A DNA stretch of 64,000 nt from Sulfitobacter sp. M05 (GTDB taxonomy: Bacteria; Pseudomonadota; Alphaproteobacteria; Rhodobacterales; Rhodobacteraceae), in assembly GCF_029285175.1 (NCBI RefSeq), contig NZ_JABEDH010000001.1, positions 1,488,001 through 1,552,000 of the forward strand, in the 5' to 3' direction. The notes under the pieces are model-generated. The model ran no database searches, was not told where the DNA came from, and saw only the letters and a list, made by a program, of their open reading frames with translations. A program made the position numbers and the translations under genes. This document shows positions 1-7,518 of this stretch, one piece after another (position 1 is the stretch's first letter; every line of letters begins with the position of its first letter).

Positions 1-1
1 C

Positions 2-916
2 CGCAACCTTGATCCGGCGCATCAAATCAAGCCGATGATCGGGCGTTCCGGCCGTCCTGCTGCGGCGCGTCAGGCCTATTCAATGACGGCAGTGGACGAA
101 TTCGGCCCAGTAATCGACGACATCTATGATTTCGCCGAGGCCCAGGGGTTCGAGATTGACGGCATCACACAGGAAGGCGGGGCCGGCCAGCTTGAGATTA
201 ACCTGCTGCACGGTGATCCGGTCAAGCTGGCGGACGAGGTATTCTATTTCAAACGCCTGATCCGCGAGGCCGCATTGCGCCACGATTGCTACGCCACTTT
301 CATGGCGAAGCCGATTGCCGATGAACCCGGATCGGCGATGCATATTCACCATTCGATTCTGGACAAGGCAACCGGCGAGAATATCTTTTCCGACAAAGAC
401 GGCGGCGAGACCCCGGAATTCAAGCATTTCATCGCCGGATTGCAAAACCACATGCCCTCCGCGCTGGCCGTGATCGCGCCCTATGTAAACAGCTACCGGC
501 GCTATGTGAAAGATCACGCCGCCCCGATCAATCTGGAATGGGGATATGACAACCGCACCACCGGCATCCGTGTGCCCCTGTCCGGCCCGTCCGCACGGCG
601 TGTGGAAAACCGTTTGGCGGGGATGGATTGCAACCCCTATCTGGCCATCGCTGCCTCTCTTGCCTGTGGCTATCTGGGGTTGATGGATGCCAAAGACCCG
701 CAAGAGCAGTTCAAGGGCGATGCCTATGACGGCGACGGGGATATCCCCCGGGTTCTGGGTGAAGCACTTGATATCTTTGAAGAAGCCACCGCGCTGCATG
801 AGGTCCTCGGCCCAGAATTCGCCCGCGTTTACGCCATTGTCAAACGTGCCGAATATGACGAGTTCTTACAGGTAATCTCGCCTTGGGAACGCGAACACCT
901 GCTGTTGAACGTATAA
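2..916 (+). CDS. puuA: Glutamine synthetase family protein, C-terminal part (probable gamma-glutamylputrescine synthetase); 5' end outside window
   Basis: Open from base 2 in frame, so only the C-terminal ~304 residues are seen; the start lies upstream of the window. The catalytic-domain signatures of the glutamine synthetase family are present: a His-rich metal/ATP segment (GSAMHIHHS), the NLEWGYDNRTTGIRVP stretch and the NRLAGMDCNPYLA segment that precedes the C-terminal helices. This family ligates glutamate to ammonia or to an amine using ATP. The gene directly downstream (5 nt after this stop) is a PuuB-type oxidase, which favours a gamma-glutamyl-polyamine synthetase over true GlnA. The substrate is inferred from context only; GlnT-like enzymes remain possible. 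Confidence 0.75.
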   Translation, partial: RNLDPAHQIKPMIGRSGRPAAARQAYSMTAVDEFGPVIDDIYDFAEAQGFEIDGITQEGGAGQLEINLLHGDPVKLADEVFYFKRLIREAALRHDCYATFMAKPIADEPGSAMHIHHSILDKATGENIFSDKDGGETPEFKHFIAGLQNHMPSALAVIAPYVNSYRRYVKDHAAPINLEWGYDNRTTGIRVPLSGPSARRVENRLAGMDCNPYLAIAASLACGYLGLMDAKDPQEQFKGDAYDGDGDIPRVLGEALDIFEEATALHEVLGPEFARVYAIVKRAEYDEFLQVISPWEREHLLLNV

Positions 917-920
917 CGCC

Positions 921-2225
921 ATGAACCTGCTTTATGCCAATGACCGGCGCGGTCAGTACCCTGAAAGCTGGTATGCCGCGACCGCCACACCTCATGACCG
1001 GCTTGCCCCCCTGAAAGGGGCAATAACGGCGGATGTCTGCGTGGTTGGTGGGGGCTATACCGGGCTGGTTGCCGCCCTGCACCTCGCGCAGGCGGGGCGT
1101 GATGTTGTCCTGCTTGAGGCGCAGCGCGTCGGCTTTGGGGCATCGGGGCGCAATGGTGGCCAGTTGGGAACCGGGCAACGTGTTACACAAGATACGTTAA
1201 AGGCGATGGCCGGTGCCGATCACGCCGCGACCCTTTGGGATATGGGGCTTGAGGCCGTCGCCTTGGCCAAACAGTTGATCGAGACCCATAACATTGACTG
1301 CCACCTGAAACCCGGTGTCGCCTGGACCGCATCGAATGACGGCGATGTCACCGATTTGCATAAATATGCTGAGTTCCTGAACACCTCATACGGCTATGAG
1401 CAGATCGAAACCCTTGATCATGCAGCGCTGCAATCAGTCTGCCCCTCGCCAGATTACCGCGGGGGCATCCTTGATATGGGCGCAGCCCATCTGCACCCGT
1501 TGAACTATGCGCTGGGGCTGGCGCGGGCGGCACAAGACGCTGGCGTACGGATTTACGAGGGCAGCGCGGTGCATCACATCGAGGAAGGCCCCAAGATCAA
1601 GGTACAGACCGATGGGGGCCATGTTGTGGCGGATCACCTTATTTTGGGCTGCAATGGCTATCTGGGCGGTCTCAACCGCAAGGTCGCAGCGCGGGTTATG
1701 CCGATCAATAATTTCATCGCCGCAACCGAACCCTTGGGGGATCGCATCAAAGACGTATTGCCCCGTGATGTGGCGGTGGCGGACGGGCGGTTTGTGGTGA
1801 ACTATTTCCGGCTCAGCCATGACGGGCGGCTCTTGTTTGGCGGCGGCGAAAGCTATGGCTATAAATTCCCCACGGATATTGCCGCAAAGGTGCGCAAACC
1901 GATGTCGGTTGTATTTCCACAGCTAAAAGATGTGAAAATAGATTACGCATGGGGCGGTACCTTGGCCATCACCATGAAGCGCCTGCCCTATATGGCACGG
2001 GTCGGGCGCAACATCCTTTCGGCTTCGGGATATTCGGGTCATGGGGTGGGCACGGCAACCCATGCGGGCGCATTGATGGCGCGCGCGGTTCAGGGCGACG
2101 GCGACGGGTTCGACACCATGTCGGTGATCCCTACACCCGCCTTTCCTGGCGGGGCCGCACTGCGCACGCCATTGCTGGCCCTCGCGATGAGCTGGTACGC
2201 CATGCGGGACCGGCTGGGGCTTTAG
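921..2225 (+). CDS. puuB: FAD-dependent oxidoreductase, gamma-glutamylputrescine oxidase type (PuuB)
   Basis: 434 residues, DAO-fold flavoenzyme. The Rossmann FAD motif VVGGGYTG is at residues ~41-48 with the acidic ribose-binding Glu at ~66, followed by GASGRNGG (73-80), which is characteristic of the PuuB/OrdL group. The N terminus ahead of the FAD fold (YPESWYAATATP) also matches PuuB. Expected reaction: oxidative deamination of gamma-glutamylputrescine to the aldehyde with H2O2 release. It follows the glutamine-synthetase-like gene by 4 nt and is probably cotranscribed. The ribosome binding site is weak (TATAACGCC before ATG), which fits translational coupling. Confidence 0.8.
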   Translation: MNLLYANDRRGQYPESWYAATATPHDRLAPLKGAITADVCVVGGGYTGLVAALHLAQAGRDVVLLEAQRVGFGASGRNGGQLGTGQRVTQDTLKAMAGADHAATLWDMGLEAVALAKQLIETHNIDCHLKPGVAWTASNDGDVTDLHKYAEFLNTSYGYEQIETLDHAALQSVCPSPDYRGGILDMGAAHLHPLNYALGLARAAQDAGVRIYEGSAVHHIEEGPKIKVQTDGGHVVADHLILGCNGYLGGLNRKVAARVMPINNFIAATEPLGDRIKDVLPRDVAVADGRFVVNYFRLSHDGRLLFGGGESYGYKFPTDIAAKVRKPMSVVFPQLKDVKIDYAWGGTLAITMKRLPYMARVGRNILSASGYSGHGVGTATHAGALMARAVQGDGDGFDTMSVIPTPAFPGGAALRTPLLALAMSWYAMRDRLGL

Positions 2226-2299
2226 ACTGCGTTAGATGGTCCGAGTTTCGCCAAATTCTATCGGCGGGAACAACTGCCCCTCTGCCAGAACGTCGGATC

Positions 2300-2321
2300 G
2301 GGGCCACCCATGGCCGGCCCC
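2300..2321 (-). terminator. GC-rich hairpin just after phaR, possible terminator
   Basis: GGGGCC at 2300-2305 pairs with GGCCCC at 2316-2321 around a 10-nt loop, between the convergent ends of puuB (2225) and phaR (2334). There is no clear T run on either side, so termination is inferred from position only. Confidence 0.35.
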
Positions 2322-2333
2322 GGTCTGTAGTCC

Positions 2334-2918
2334 CTACTTGAGCTTGGACAGCTTGTCCTGCAAGTCGGCCAATTGCTTCTTAATCGCCTCAAGGTCTTCG
2401 GCAGGTTCAGCGACCGGGGCTTCAGCCGCTTTGGGCGTCGGAGCAGCGGAACCGCCACTACCTGCCCAACCACCTGTCATCGCCTTCATAAAGGCTTCCT
2501 GCTGTTTTTGCATCGCCTCCATTCCCGGCATACCAGTCATGCCCGGCATATTGGCTAAGGGATTGATCGAACTCATGTTTTCGACCATCTTGCTCTGCCC
2601 GTCGCGCAGCATATCAAAGGAGGCTTGCAAGAACTGCGGCACCACCGAGACATTGCCGGACATATAGCTGCGTACCAGATCATTCAGCACCTCAACCGGC
2701 AGCACGGATTCACCACGGCTCTCGTGTTCTGCAATGATCTGCAATAGATATTGACGCGTCAGGTCGTCGCCCGACTTCAGGTCAATAATCTGAACCTCGC
2801 GGCCATCCCTGATGAAACCACCAATGTCCTCAAGGGTCACGTAATCACTTGTTTCGGTATTATAAAGCCGCCGCGATGCGTAGCGCTTGATCAACAGGGG
2901 TTTGGGTGTATCCGCCAC
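2334..2918 (-). CDS. phaR: Polyhydroxyalkanoate synthesis repressor PhaR
   Basis: 194 residues from a GTG start at 2918, chosen because GGAGG lies 5 nt upstream; a longer in-frame ATG at 2960 has no ribosome binding site and would overlap the operator. The N terminus holds the PHB accumulation regulator DNA-binding domain (residues ~5-65, KRYASRRLYNTETSDYVTLE), followed by the PHB_acc domain that senses polymer. The C terminus is Met/Gln-rich, then an Ala/Pro linker ending in a short coiled coil. PhaR proteins repress phasin and their own gene until PHA granules titrate them. A perfect CTGC-N3-GCAG box 23 bp upstream supports autoregulation. Confidence 0.93.
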   Translation of the reverse strand: MADTPKPLLIKRYASRRLYNTETSDYVTLEDIGGFIRDGREVQIIDLKSGDDLTRQYLLQIIAEHESRGESVLPVEVLNDLVRSYMSGNVSVVPQFLQASFDMLRDGQSKMVENMSSINPLANMPGMTGMPGMEAMQKQQEAFMKAMTGGWAGSGGSAAPTPKAAEAPVAEPAEDLEAIKKQLADLQDKLSKLK

Positions 2919-2940
2919 GGTGTTCCTCCCAGGATGCGTG

Positions 2941-2951
2941 CTGCACTGCAG
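2941..2951. promoter_or_regulatory. PhaR box upstream of phaR
   Basis: CTGC-ACT-GCAG, a perfect match to the CTGC-N3-GCAG operator known for PhaR of Paracoccus denitrificans and Rhodobacter sphaeroides. It lies 23 bp before the phaR GTG, where binding would block phaR transcription. Confidence 0.75.
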
Positions 2952-3002
2952 CTTACGCACAGATTTCGGAAAATGAAAGCATGACTGTACGATCTGACGG
3001 AA

Positions 3003-3914
3003 TTAGGTAACGCCAAGCGCCTGTTGCAGCGCCTGTTTCACCGGTGTGGGACGGAACTCTGGCAAAACGGCTTCAAGTTTTCCGCCATCCATACGGTGAG
3101 GTACGTTCCACAGATACCGCATTTCGGGGACCTCGCGCATCGCGCGGCTGAACCAGCCAAGCACGTGCAACACAGGCCATGGAAACCCGGAGATTTTCTG
3201 CGGCTGCCCTGTCGCCTCTGCGATTTTGGCGACCAGCTCTGCCCCGGTCAGGTTGTACCCCCCAAATCCGAATTCTTCGAAAGCTGCGAATTGATCCCGC
3301 TTCTCGGCCAACATCACAGCGGCGCGGGCAAGGTCGGGCAAATAGGCCCATGCATGTACCCGGTCTGTAGGGCCGGGGTACATAGAGCGGCCTTTGTGGG
3401 CAGCTTTGGCGATATGCGCTTCGAACCACATGTTGGTTTCCCCCCCGGTGATAAAGTCGCCAGCACGCAGCACAATCGTACGCACGCCAGCGGTGCGATA
3501 GGCGGTTTCCATCTGCACCCGCAGTTTACCTTTGCGCGTCGTGGGGTGCCATGGCGTGGTTTCCGACCAAACCTCAGGCCCGTCCGCACCGTAATTATAC
3601 ACATTGCCCGGAAGGACGACCGTGGCACCGCTGGCCTGTGCCGCAGCGATCACTTTCTGCGTCATCGGCATCAGGTCGCGCGCCCAGTTCTCGTATGGCG
3701 GGTGAAGCCCGTTCACGATCACATCAAAACCAGCACAGGCCTCCGTCAGGGCATCCGGTTTCATGGCATCCCCTGCCTTGGTGGTCACACCACCAGCGGG
3801 GGCCCTGTCCCAATGGCGCGCAAACGCCGTCACCTGCCACCCAGCCTCTGCAAAAGCGGTTACAGCGTTGCTTCCAAAACGCCCACGCGCGCCTAAGACG
3901 ATTACTTTGCCCAT
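3003..3914 (-). CDS. NAD(P)-binding epimerase/dehydratase family protein (atypical SDR)
   Basis: 303 residues. The N terminus has a Rossmann nucleotide motif GARGRFG (residues 8-14, Gly-x-x-Gly-x-x-Gly) after a beta strand VIVLG, and NGLHPP and VLPGNVYNYG segments as in extended/atypical short-chain dehydrogenases. I see no convincing Tyr-x-x-x-Lys catalytic pair, so it may act on a nucleotide-sugar-like or other substrate, or bind NAD(P)H as a sensor. Start supported by AGGAG 7 nt upstream. It is divergent from a LysR regulator (start 4016), which probably controls it. The pair sits between phaR and phaP, which are neighbours in related genomes; no link to PHA chemistry is evident. Confidence 0.75.
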   Translation of the reverse strand: MGKVIVLGARGRFGSNAVTAFAEAGWQVTAFARHWDRAPAGGVTTKAGDAMKPDALTEACAGFDVIVNGLHPPYENWARDLMPMTQKVIAAAQASGATVVLPGNVYNYGADGPEVWSETTPWHPTTRKGKLRVQMETAYRTAGVRTIVLRAGDFITGGETNMWFEAHIAKAAHKGRSMYPGPTDRVHAWAYLPDLARAAVMLAEKRDQFAAFEEFGFGGYNLTGAELVAKIAEATGQPQKISGFPWPVLHVLGWFSRAMREVPEMRYLWNVPHRMDGGKLEAVLPEFRPTPVKQALQQALGVT

Positions 3915-3950
3915 GTCATTTCTCCTATCTGATTGGCCATACCAATAGCT

Positions 3951-3969
3951 ATTCCATCAATAATCGAAT
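3951..3969. promoter_or_regulatory. Candidate LysR-type operator between divergent epimerase and LysR genes
   Basis: ATTC-N11-GAAT inverted repeat, containing the T-N11-A core of LysR-type binding sites, centred in the 101-bp divergent spacer and 47 bp before the LysR start. Location and symmetry fit; binding is inferred. Confidence 0.5.
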
Positions 3970-4015
3970 ATCATTCCGCTAAATTTGCCTATACTCATTC
4001 ATATATGGATACCTT

Positions 4016-4912
4016 ATGCGACACCTCGACTGGTCTCACCTGCATTCTTTTGTCGCCGTCGCAGAGCATGGATCCCTTTCTGCCGCTGCCCGTGCGCATA
4101 ACAGCAGCCAACCGACCCTAAGCCGCCATATTGCGTTGCTGGAACAAAGCCTGAGCGCGCGATTGTTCAACCGGACCAAGACCGGCGTCACCCTGACCGA
4201 CAAGGGGCACGCTTTGATGGTTCATGCCGGTGAAATGGCCGATGCTGCGGCGCGGCTTTCGATCCTGTCCGAAGGCGGCGAGAACACCATGACAGGCACC
4301 GTGCGGATCACCGCCAGCCAGATCGTCGCGACCTATATTCTGCCGCCTGTGCTGACGGAACTGCACCAGCGTCATCCGAACATCGAGATCGAGCTGGTGG
4401 CGTCAGATGACACCAACAACCTGTTGCGGCGCGAGGCGGATATTGCCGTGCGCATGTATCGCCCGACACAAAAAGACGTCATCGCAAAGCACATCGGCAC
4501 TCTGGAGATGGGGGCCTATGCAAGTCGCGATTACATCGCCCGGCGTGGTATGCTTGGGGCGCTGGAAAACATCCTTGCGCACGATCTGGTCGGATATGAC
4601 AATAACACCATGATCATCGACGGGATGGCCGCCATGGGGATGCACGTGGACCGCGCCGCTTTCAAGTTCCGCAGTGACGATCAGGTTGTGTGCTGGCAAA
4701 TGGTGCGGGCCGGATTTGGCATCGGTTTCAACCAAAACCTAATTGCCCAAAGCGAAGCGGATCTGGTTTGTGTGTCTGGGCCCAGCCCCGTGGGAGAATT
4801 ACCGGTCTGGCTGGCCGCGCATTCGGAGCTGCGCCAGACCCCGCGTATTCGTAAAGTTTATGATGCGCTTGGGGAAATGCTGGGCAGGAAACTGTCAAGC
4901 GGCCAGGTATAG
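4016..4912 (+). CDS. LysR family transcriptional regulator
   Basis: 298 residues. The N-terminal ~60 residues form the LysR winged helix-turn-helix (HLDWSHLHSFVAVAEHGSLS, then SQPTLSRHIALLEQ and the wing LFNRTKTGVTLTDKG). The rest is a type 2 periplasmic-binding-protein effector domain. It starts with the usual MRHLDW at 4016, although only a weak GGATA precedes it. It is divergently oriented from the epimerase gene at 3003-3914, the usual arrangement for a LysR activator and its target. The effector cannot be told from sequence. The stop is followed by a hairpin at 4931 shared with the convergent phaP. Confidence 0.9.
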   Translation: MRHLDWSHLHSFVAVAEHGSLSAAARAHNSSQPTLSRHIALLEQSLSARLFNRTKTGVTLTDKGHALMVHAGEMADAAARLSILSEGGENTMTGTVRITASQIVATYILPPVLTELHQRHPNIEIELVASDDTNNLLRREADIAVRMYRPTQKDVIAKHIGTLEMGAYASRDYIARRGMLGALENILAHDLVGYDNNTMIIDGMAAMGMHVDRAAFKFRSDDQVVCWQMVRAGFGIGFNQNLIAQSEADLVCVSGPSPVGELPVWLAAHSELRQTPRIRKVYDALGEMLGRKLSSGQV

Positions 4913-4930
4913 CCTCTGGAAGACATAGAA

Positions 4931-4958
4931 AAAGGCGGGCTCAGGGAAGCCCGCCTTT
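4931..4958 (-). terminator. Intrinsic terminator of phaP (also convergent end of LysR gene)
   Basis: AAAGGCGGGC (4931-4940) pairs perfectly with GCCCGCCTTT (4949-4958), loop of 8. Read on the minus strand the stem is followed by TTTTTC, a good rho-independent terminator 55 nt after the phaP stop. A second perfect 8-bp hairpin (4994-5001 with 5006-5013) overlaps the phaP stop codon. Confidence 0.8.
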
Positions 4959-5012
4959 ACCTCACATTCCTGAAACAGGATCCGTGAGATATCATAACCG
5001 TCGAAACGGTTA

Positions 5013-5456
5013 TTACTTGGATGTTGCTTTCTTCGCAGCAGCCTGAACGTCGTCAGATGCTTTCTTAACAGCAGCAGTTGCTTCTTCCTGCGCGTCTTTG
5101 CCAGCAGCCATCATCAACTCAACTGTGTCCATCTGGACTTTCTTGGCGATTTCAGCGAACGCGGCCATATGCTCGGCTGCGGATTCAGCAGAAGCAGATG
5201 CGAAATCTGTCATTGCTTTTGCGTAGTCAGCTGGCTCGGCTTTTGCTTTTGCCATTTCAGTCATCTTGGCAACGGTGTCTTTTGTCCATTTTGTGGAAAT
5301 CTCAGTGGATTTCTCAACAGCGTTAAGCGCAACGCCGGACAGTTTTTCGTTCAGGGACGCGGAAGTTTTGAACGCGCCTTCCATTGCAGATGTATCGACC
5401 GGGAAAGAACCCATTACGTCTTTCAGCATCGCTGTCATGTCTGGTGTCTTTGTCAT
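5013..5456 (-). CDS. phaP: Phasin (PHA granule-associated protein)
   Basis: 147 residues from the ATG at 5456, preceded by AAAGGA 8 nt upstream; a longer in-frame ATG at 5549 would run over the PhaR operator and encodes non-phasin-like sequence. The protein is small, Ala/Lys/Glu/Met-rich, almost Cys-free and predicted all-helical with amphipathic stretches and a lysine-rich C terminus, as in phasin_2 family proteins. Phasins coat PHA granules and control granule size. It lies between phaC and phaR. A PhaR box lies about 105 bp upstream, so its expression should rise when polymer accumulates. Confidence 0.85.
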   Translation of the reverse strand: MTKTPDMTAMLKDVMGSFPVDTSAMEGAFKTSASLNEKLSGVALNAVEKSTEISTKWTKDTVAKMTEMAKAKAEPADYAKAMTDFASASAESAAEHMAAFAEIAKKVQMDTVELMMAAGKDAQEEATAAVKKASDDVQAAAKKATSK

Positions 5457-5561
5457 TTGTCTATCCTTTGTTTGCGTATTCACTTGGCGCCAACCGGGAT
5501 GCCCCGTGTTTCTGCGTCTGCAAACGATATACATGCCGCACCGCAGCATTTCAAGGTTTTT

Positions 5562-5572
5562 CTGCGGTGCAG
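5562..5572. promoter_or_regulatory. PhaR box upstream of phaP
   Basis: CTGC-GGT-GCAG, second perfect CTGC-N3-GCAG site of the locus, in the 152-bp phaC-phaP spacer. A partly matching TGC/GCA cluster (5534-5548) lies next to it, as does a TTTACC-TAG-GGTAAA dyad (5582-5596). Confidence 0.75.
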
Positions 5573-5608
5573 CATATTTTATTTACCTAGGGTAAATCTA
5601 ACGTAAAT

Positions 5609-7414
5609 TCAGTGACTTGCCTTCTTCGCCACATACTCTCCGGGGGCATCCGAGATAATTTTCCTGCCATTATCTCCCGGGAAACGTGCGGGAATCATCT
5701 TACCCGTGTGTTTTTCCAGCCATTTCCCCCAACGTGGCCACCAGGATCCCTCGTGGAACTCGGCCCCCTCCAGCCAGTCCTCGTGGTTCAGCCCCATATC
5801 CGCGTTGGTGTAATGCCCATACTTCCCTTTTGAGGGGGGATTGACGATACCCGCGATATGGCCCGACTGGGTCATGATAAACGTCTTGTCCTTCGTGCCC
5901 ATCATCCGAACACCACGGTAGCTGTCTTTCCACGGGGCGATGTGGTCGGTTTCGCAGGCAATGGCGCATAGCGGCACATCCACCTCCTCCAGGACCAGAT
6001 GATGGCCCATCAGATCAAACCCGCCATCCGCCAGCTCGTTTCGCTGACACAGGCCCCGAAGATACTGCATTGCCATCTTCGCCGGCAGGTTTGCCCCATC
6101 GCCGTTCCAGTAGAGCAAATCAAAGGCCGGCGGGGTCTCTCCCATCATATAGCTTTTGACCGCCGGGGCGTAGACAAGGTCATTCGCCCGCAGTGAGGAA
6201 AACGTCCGCGCCATGATGATCGACGGCAGGATGCCCTTATCCGCCGTTTCGGCCTCGATCCCGTCAATAAAATCATCCGTCAGAAATGGCCGGAATTCTC
6301 CCTGATCCGAGAAATCGGTCAGCGCGGTAAACAAAGTGGCGGATTTAACCGATTTGTCCCCCCTCTGTTTCATCAAGCTTAGGGTCAGCGACAGGGTTGT
6401 GCCGGCGATGCAATAGCCCACCGCATTGACCTTTTTCTCGCCGGTAATGTCCTTCACCTCGCGGATCGCGGCCAGATAACCGTCTTCGATATAGTCCTCC
6501 ATGCCGACATCACGATAGGTCGCATCGGGGTTCACCCATGAGATCATGAACAGGGTGTGACCCTGATCAACCAGCCATTTAACCAAGGAGTTCTGCGCTT
6601 TGAGGTCCAGAATGTAGAATTTGTTGATCCACGGCGGAAAAATCAAAATCGGTGTGGCATGAACTTTTTCAGTGGTTGGTGTATACTGGATCAGCTCGAA
6701 CATCTTGTTGCGAAACACCACCTTGCCCGGTGAGGTGGCAATGTTGCGGCCCAGCTCAAAGGCGTTTTCATCCGCGAGCTTCACAATCAACTCACCATTG
6801 TTGGATTCCAGATCGCTGATCAGGTTTTCCAATCCCTTGATCAGGCTTTCACCATCCGTATCAATTGCGCGCTGCAAGGCATCGGGGTTTGTCGCCAGAA
6901 AATTCGTCGGGCTCATCATGTCGACAATCTGGCGGCTGAAATAGGCCAGCCGCTCTTTCTCGCGTGGTTCCATGTCGGTGACATCTTCGACGGCCTGCTC
7001 CATGGCCGTGGCATTAATCAGGTACTGCTGTTTGACAAAATTGAAATAGGGGTGCGTCTCCCACAACGGATTGGCAAACCGCCGGTCGGTGCCGGTCTTG
7101 TCTTCGGGGGCGGCCAGCGTGCCCTTGGCCAGCGCCTGCTGCGCCTCGACAAAATGGGTAACCGTTTTGGACCAATAATCCATCTGGTGTTCCATCAACT
7201 TGGCGGGATTGTTGATGGCTTCGGCGGCATAGGCCTGTCCGGCCTTGGTAAACAACTCTTGATTCGGTCCATCAAGGGCGGCCTGATGCCCCTGCCGGTT
7301 GCTCATCACCTGCCCGAGCCGTTCGCTCAGAGCCTCAACTTTTTTAAGATTTTCTGCCAACCGAATGGCCGAAACATCATGTGATGCAGCGTTATCCGTG
7401 GTTTTTGTTGTCAT
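5609..7414 (-). CDS. phaC: Class I poly(3-hydroxyalkanoate) synthase PhaC
   Basis: 601 residues, the usual length of class I synthases. The N-terminal PhaC_N domain (about 110-280) precedes an alpha/beta-hydrolase catalytic domain. The lipase-like box is GYCIAG with the nucleophilic Cys at residue 335; Asp490 (CETDHIAPW) and His519 (TQSGHIAG) complete the triad, with spacing close to that of the Ralstonia eutropha enzyme. It polymerises (R)-3-hydroxyacyl-CoA into PHA on granules. Start supported by GGAGAAAAAGGG ahead of the ATG. It is divergent from phaZ (104-bp spacer) and upstream of phaP on the same strand. Confidence 0.97.
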   Translation of the reverse strand: MTTKTTDNAASHDVSAIRLAENLKKVEALSERLGQVMSNRQGHQAALDGPNQELFTKAGQAYAAEAINNPAKLMEHQMDYWSKTVTHFVEAQQALAKGTLAAPEDKTGTDRRFANPLWETHPYFNFVKQQYLINATAMEQAVEDVTDMEPREKERLAYFSRQIVDMMSPTNFLATNPDALQRAIDTDGESLIKGLENLISDLESNNGELIVKLADENAFELGRNIATSPGKVVFRNKMFELIQYTPTTEKVHATPILIFPPWINKFYILDLKAQNSLVKWLVDQGHTLFMISWVNPDATYRDVGMEDYIEDGYLAAIREVKDITGEKKVNAVGYCIAGTTLSLTLSLMKQRGDKSVKSATLFTALTDFSDQGEFRPFLTDDFIDGIEAETADKGILPSIIMARTFSSLRANDLVYAPAVKSYMMGETPPAFDLLYWNGDGANLPAKMAMQYLRGLCQRNELADGGFDLMGHHLVLEEVDVPLCAIACETDHIAPWKDSYRGVRMMGTKDKTFIMTQSGHIAGIVNPPSKGKYGHYTNADMGLNHEDWLEGAEFHEGSWWPRWGKWLEKHTGKMIPARFPGDNGRKIISDAPGEYVAKKASH

Positions 7415-7518
7415 CTTACCCTTTTTCTCCTATCTTCGCACTTGCAGCATAACATCGCCCTCTTCAGGGGCAGGAGCGATGGCATGCCCATTCACGGGCC
7501 CAAAAGGAGACCCCCCAC

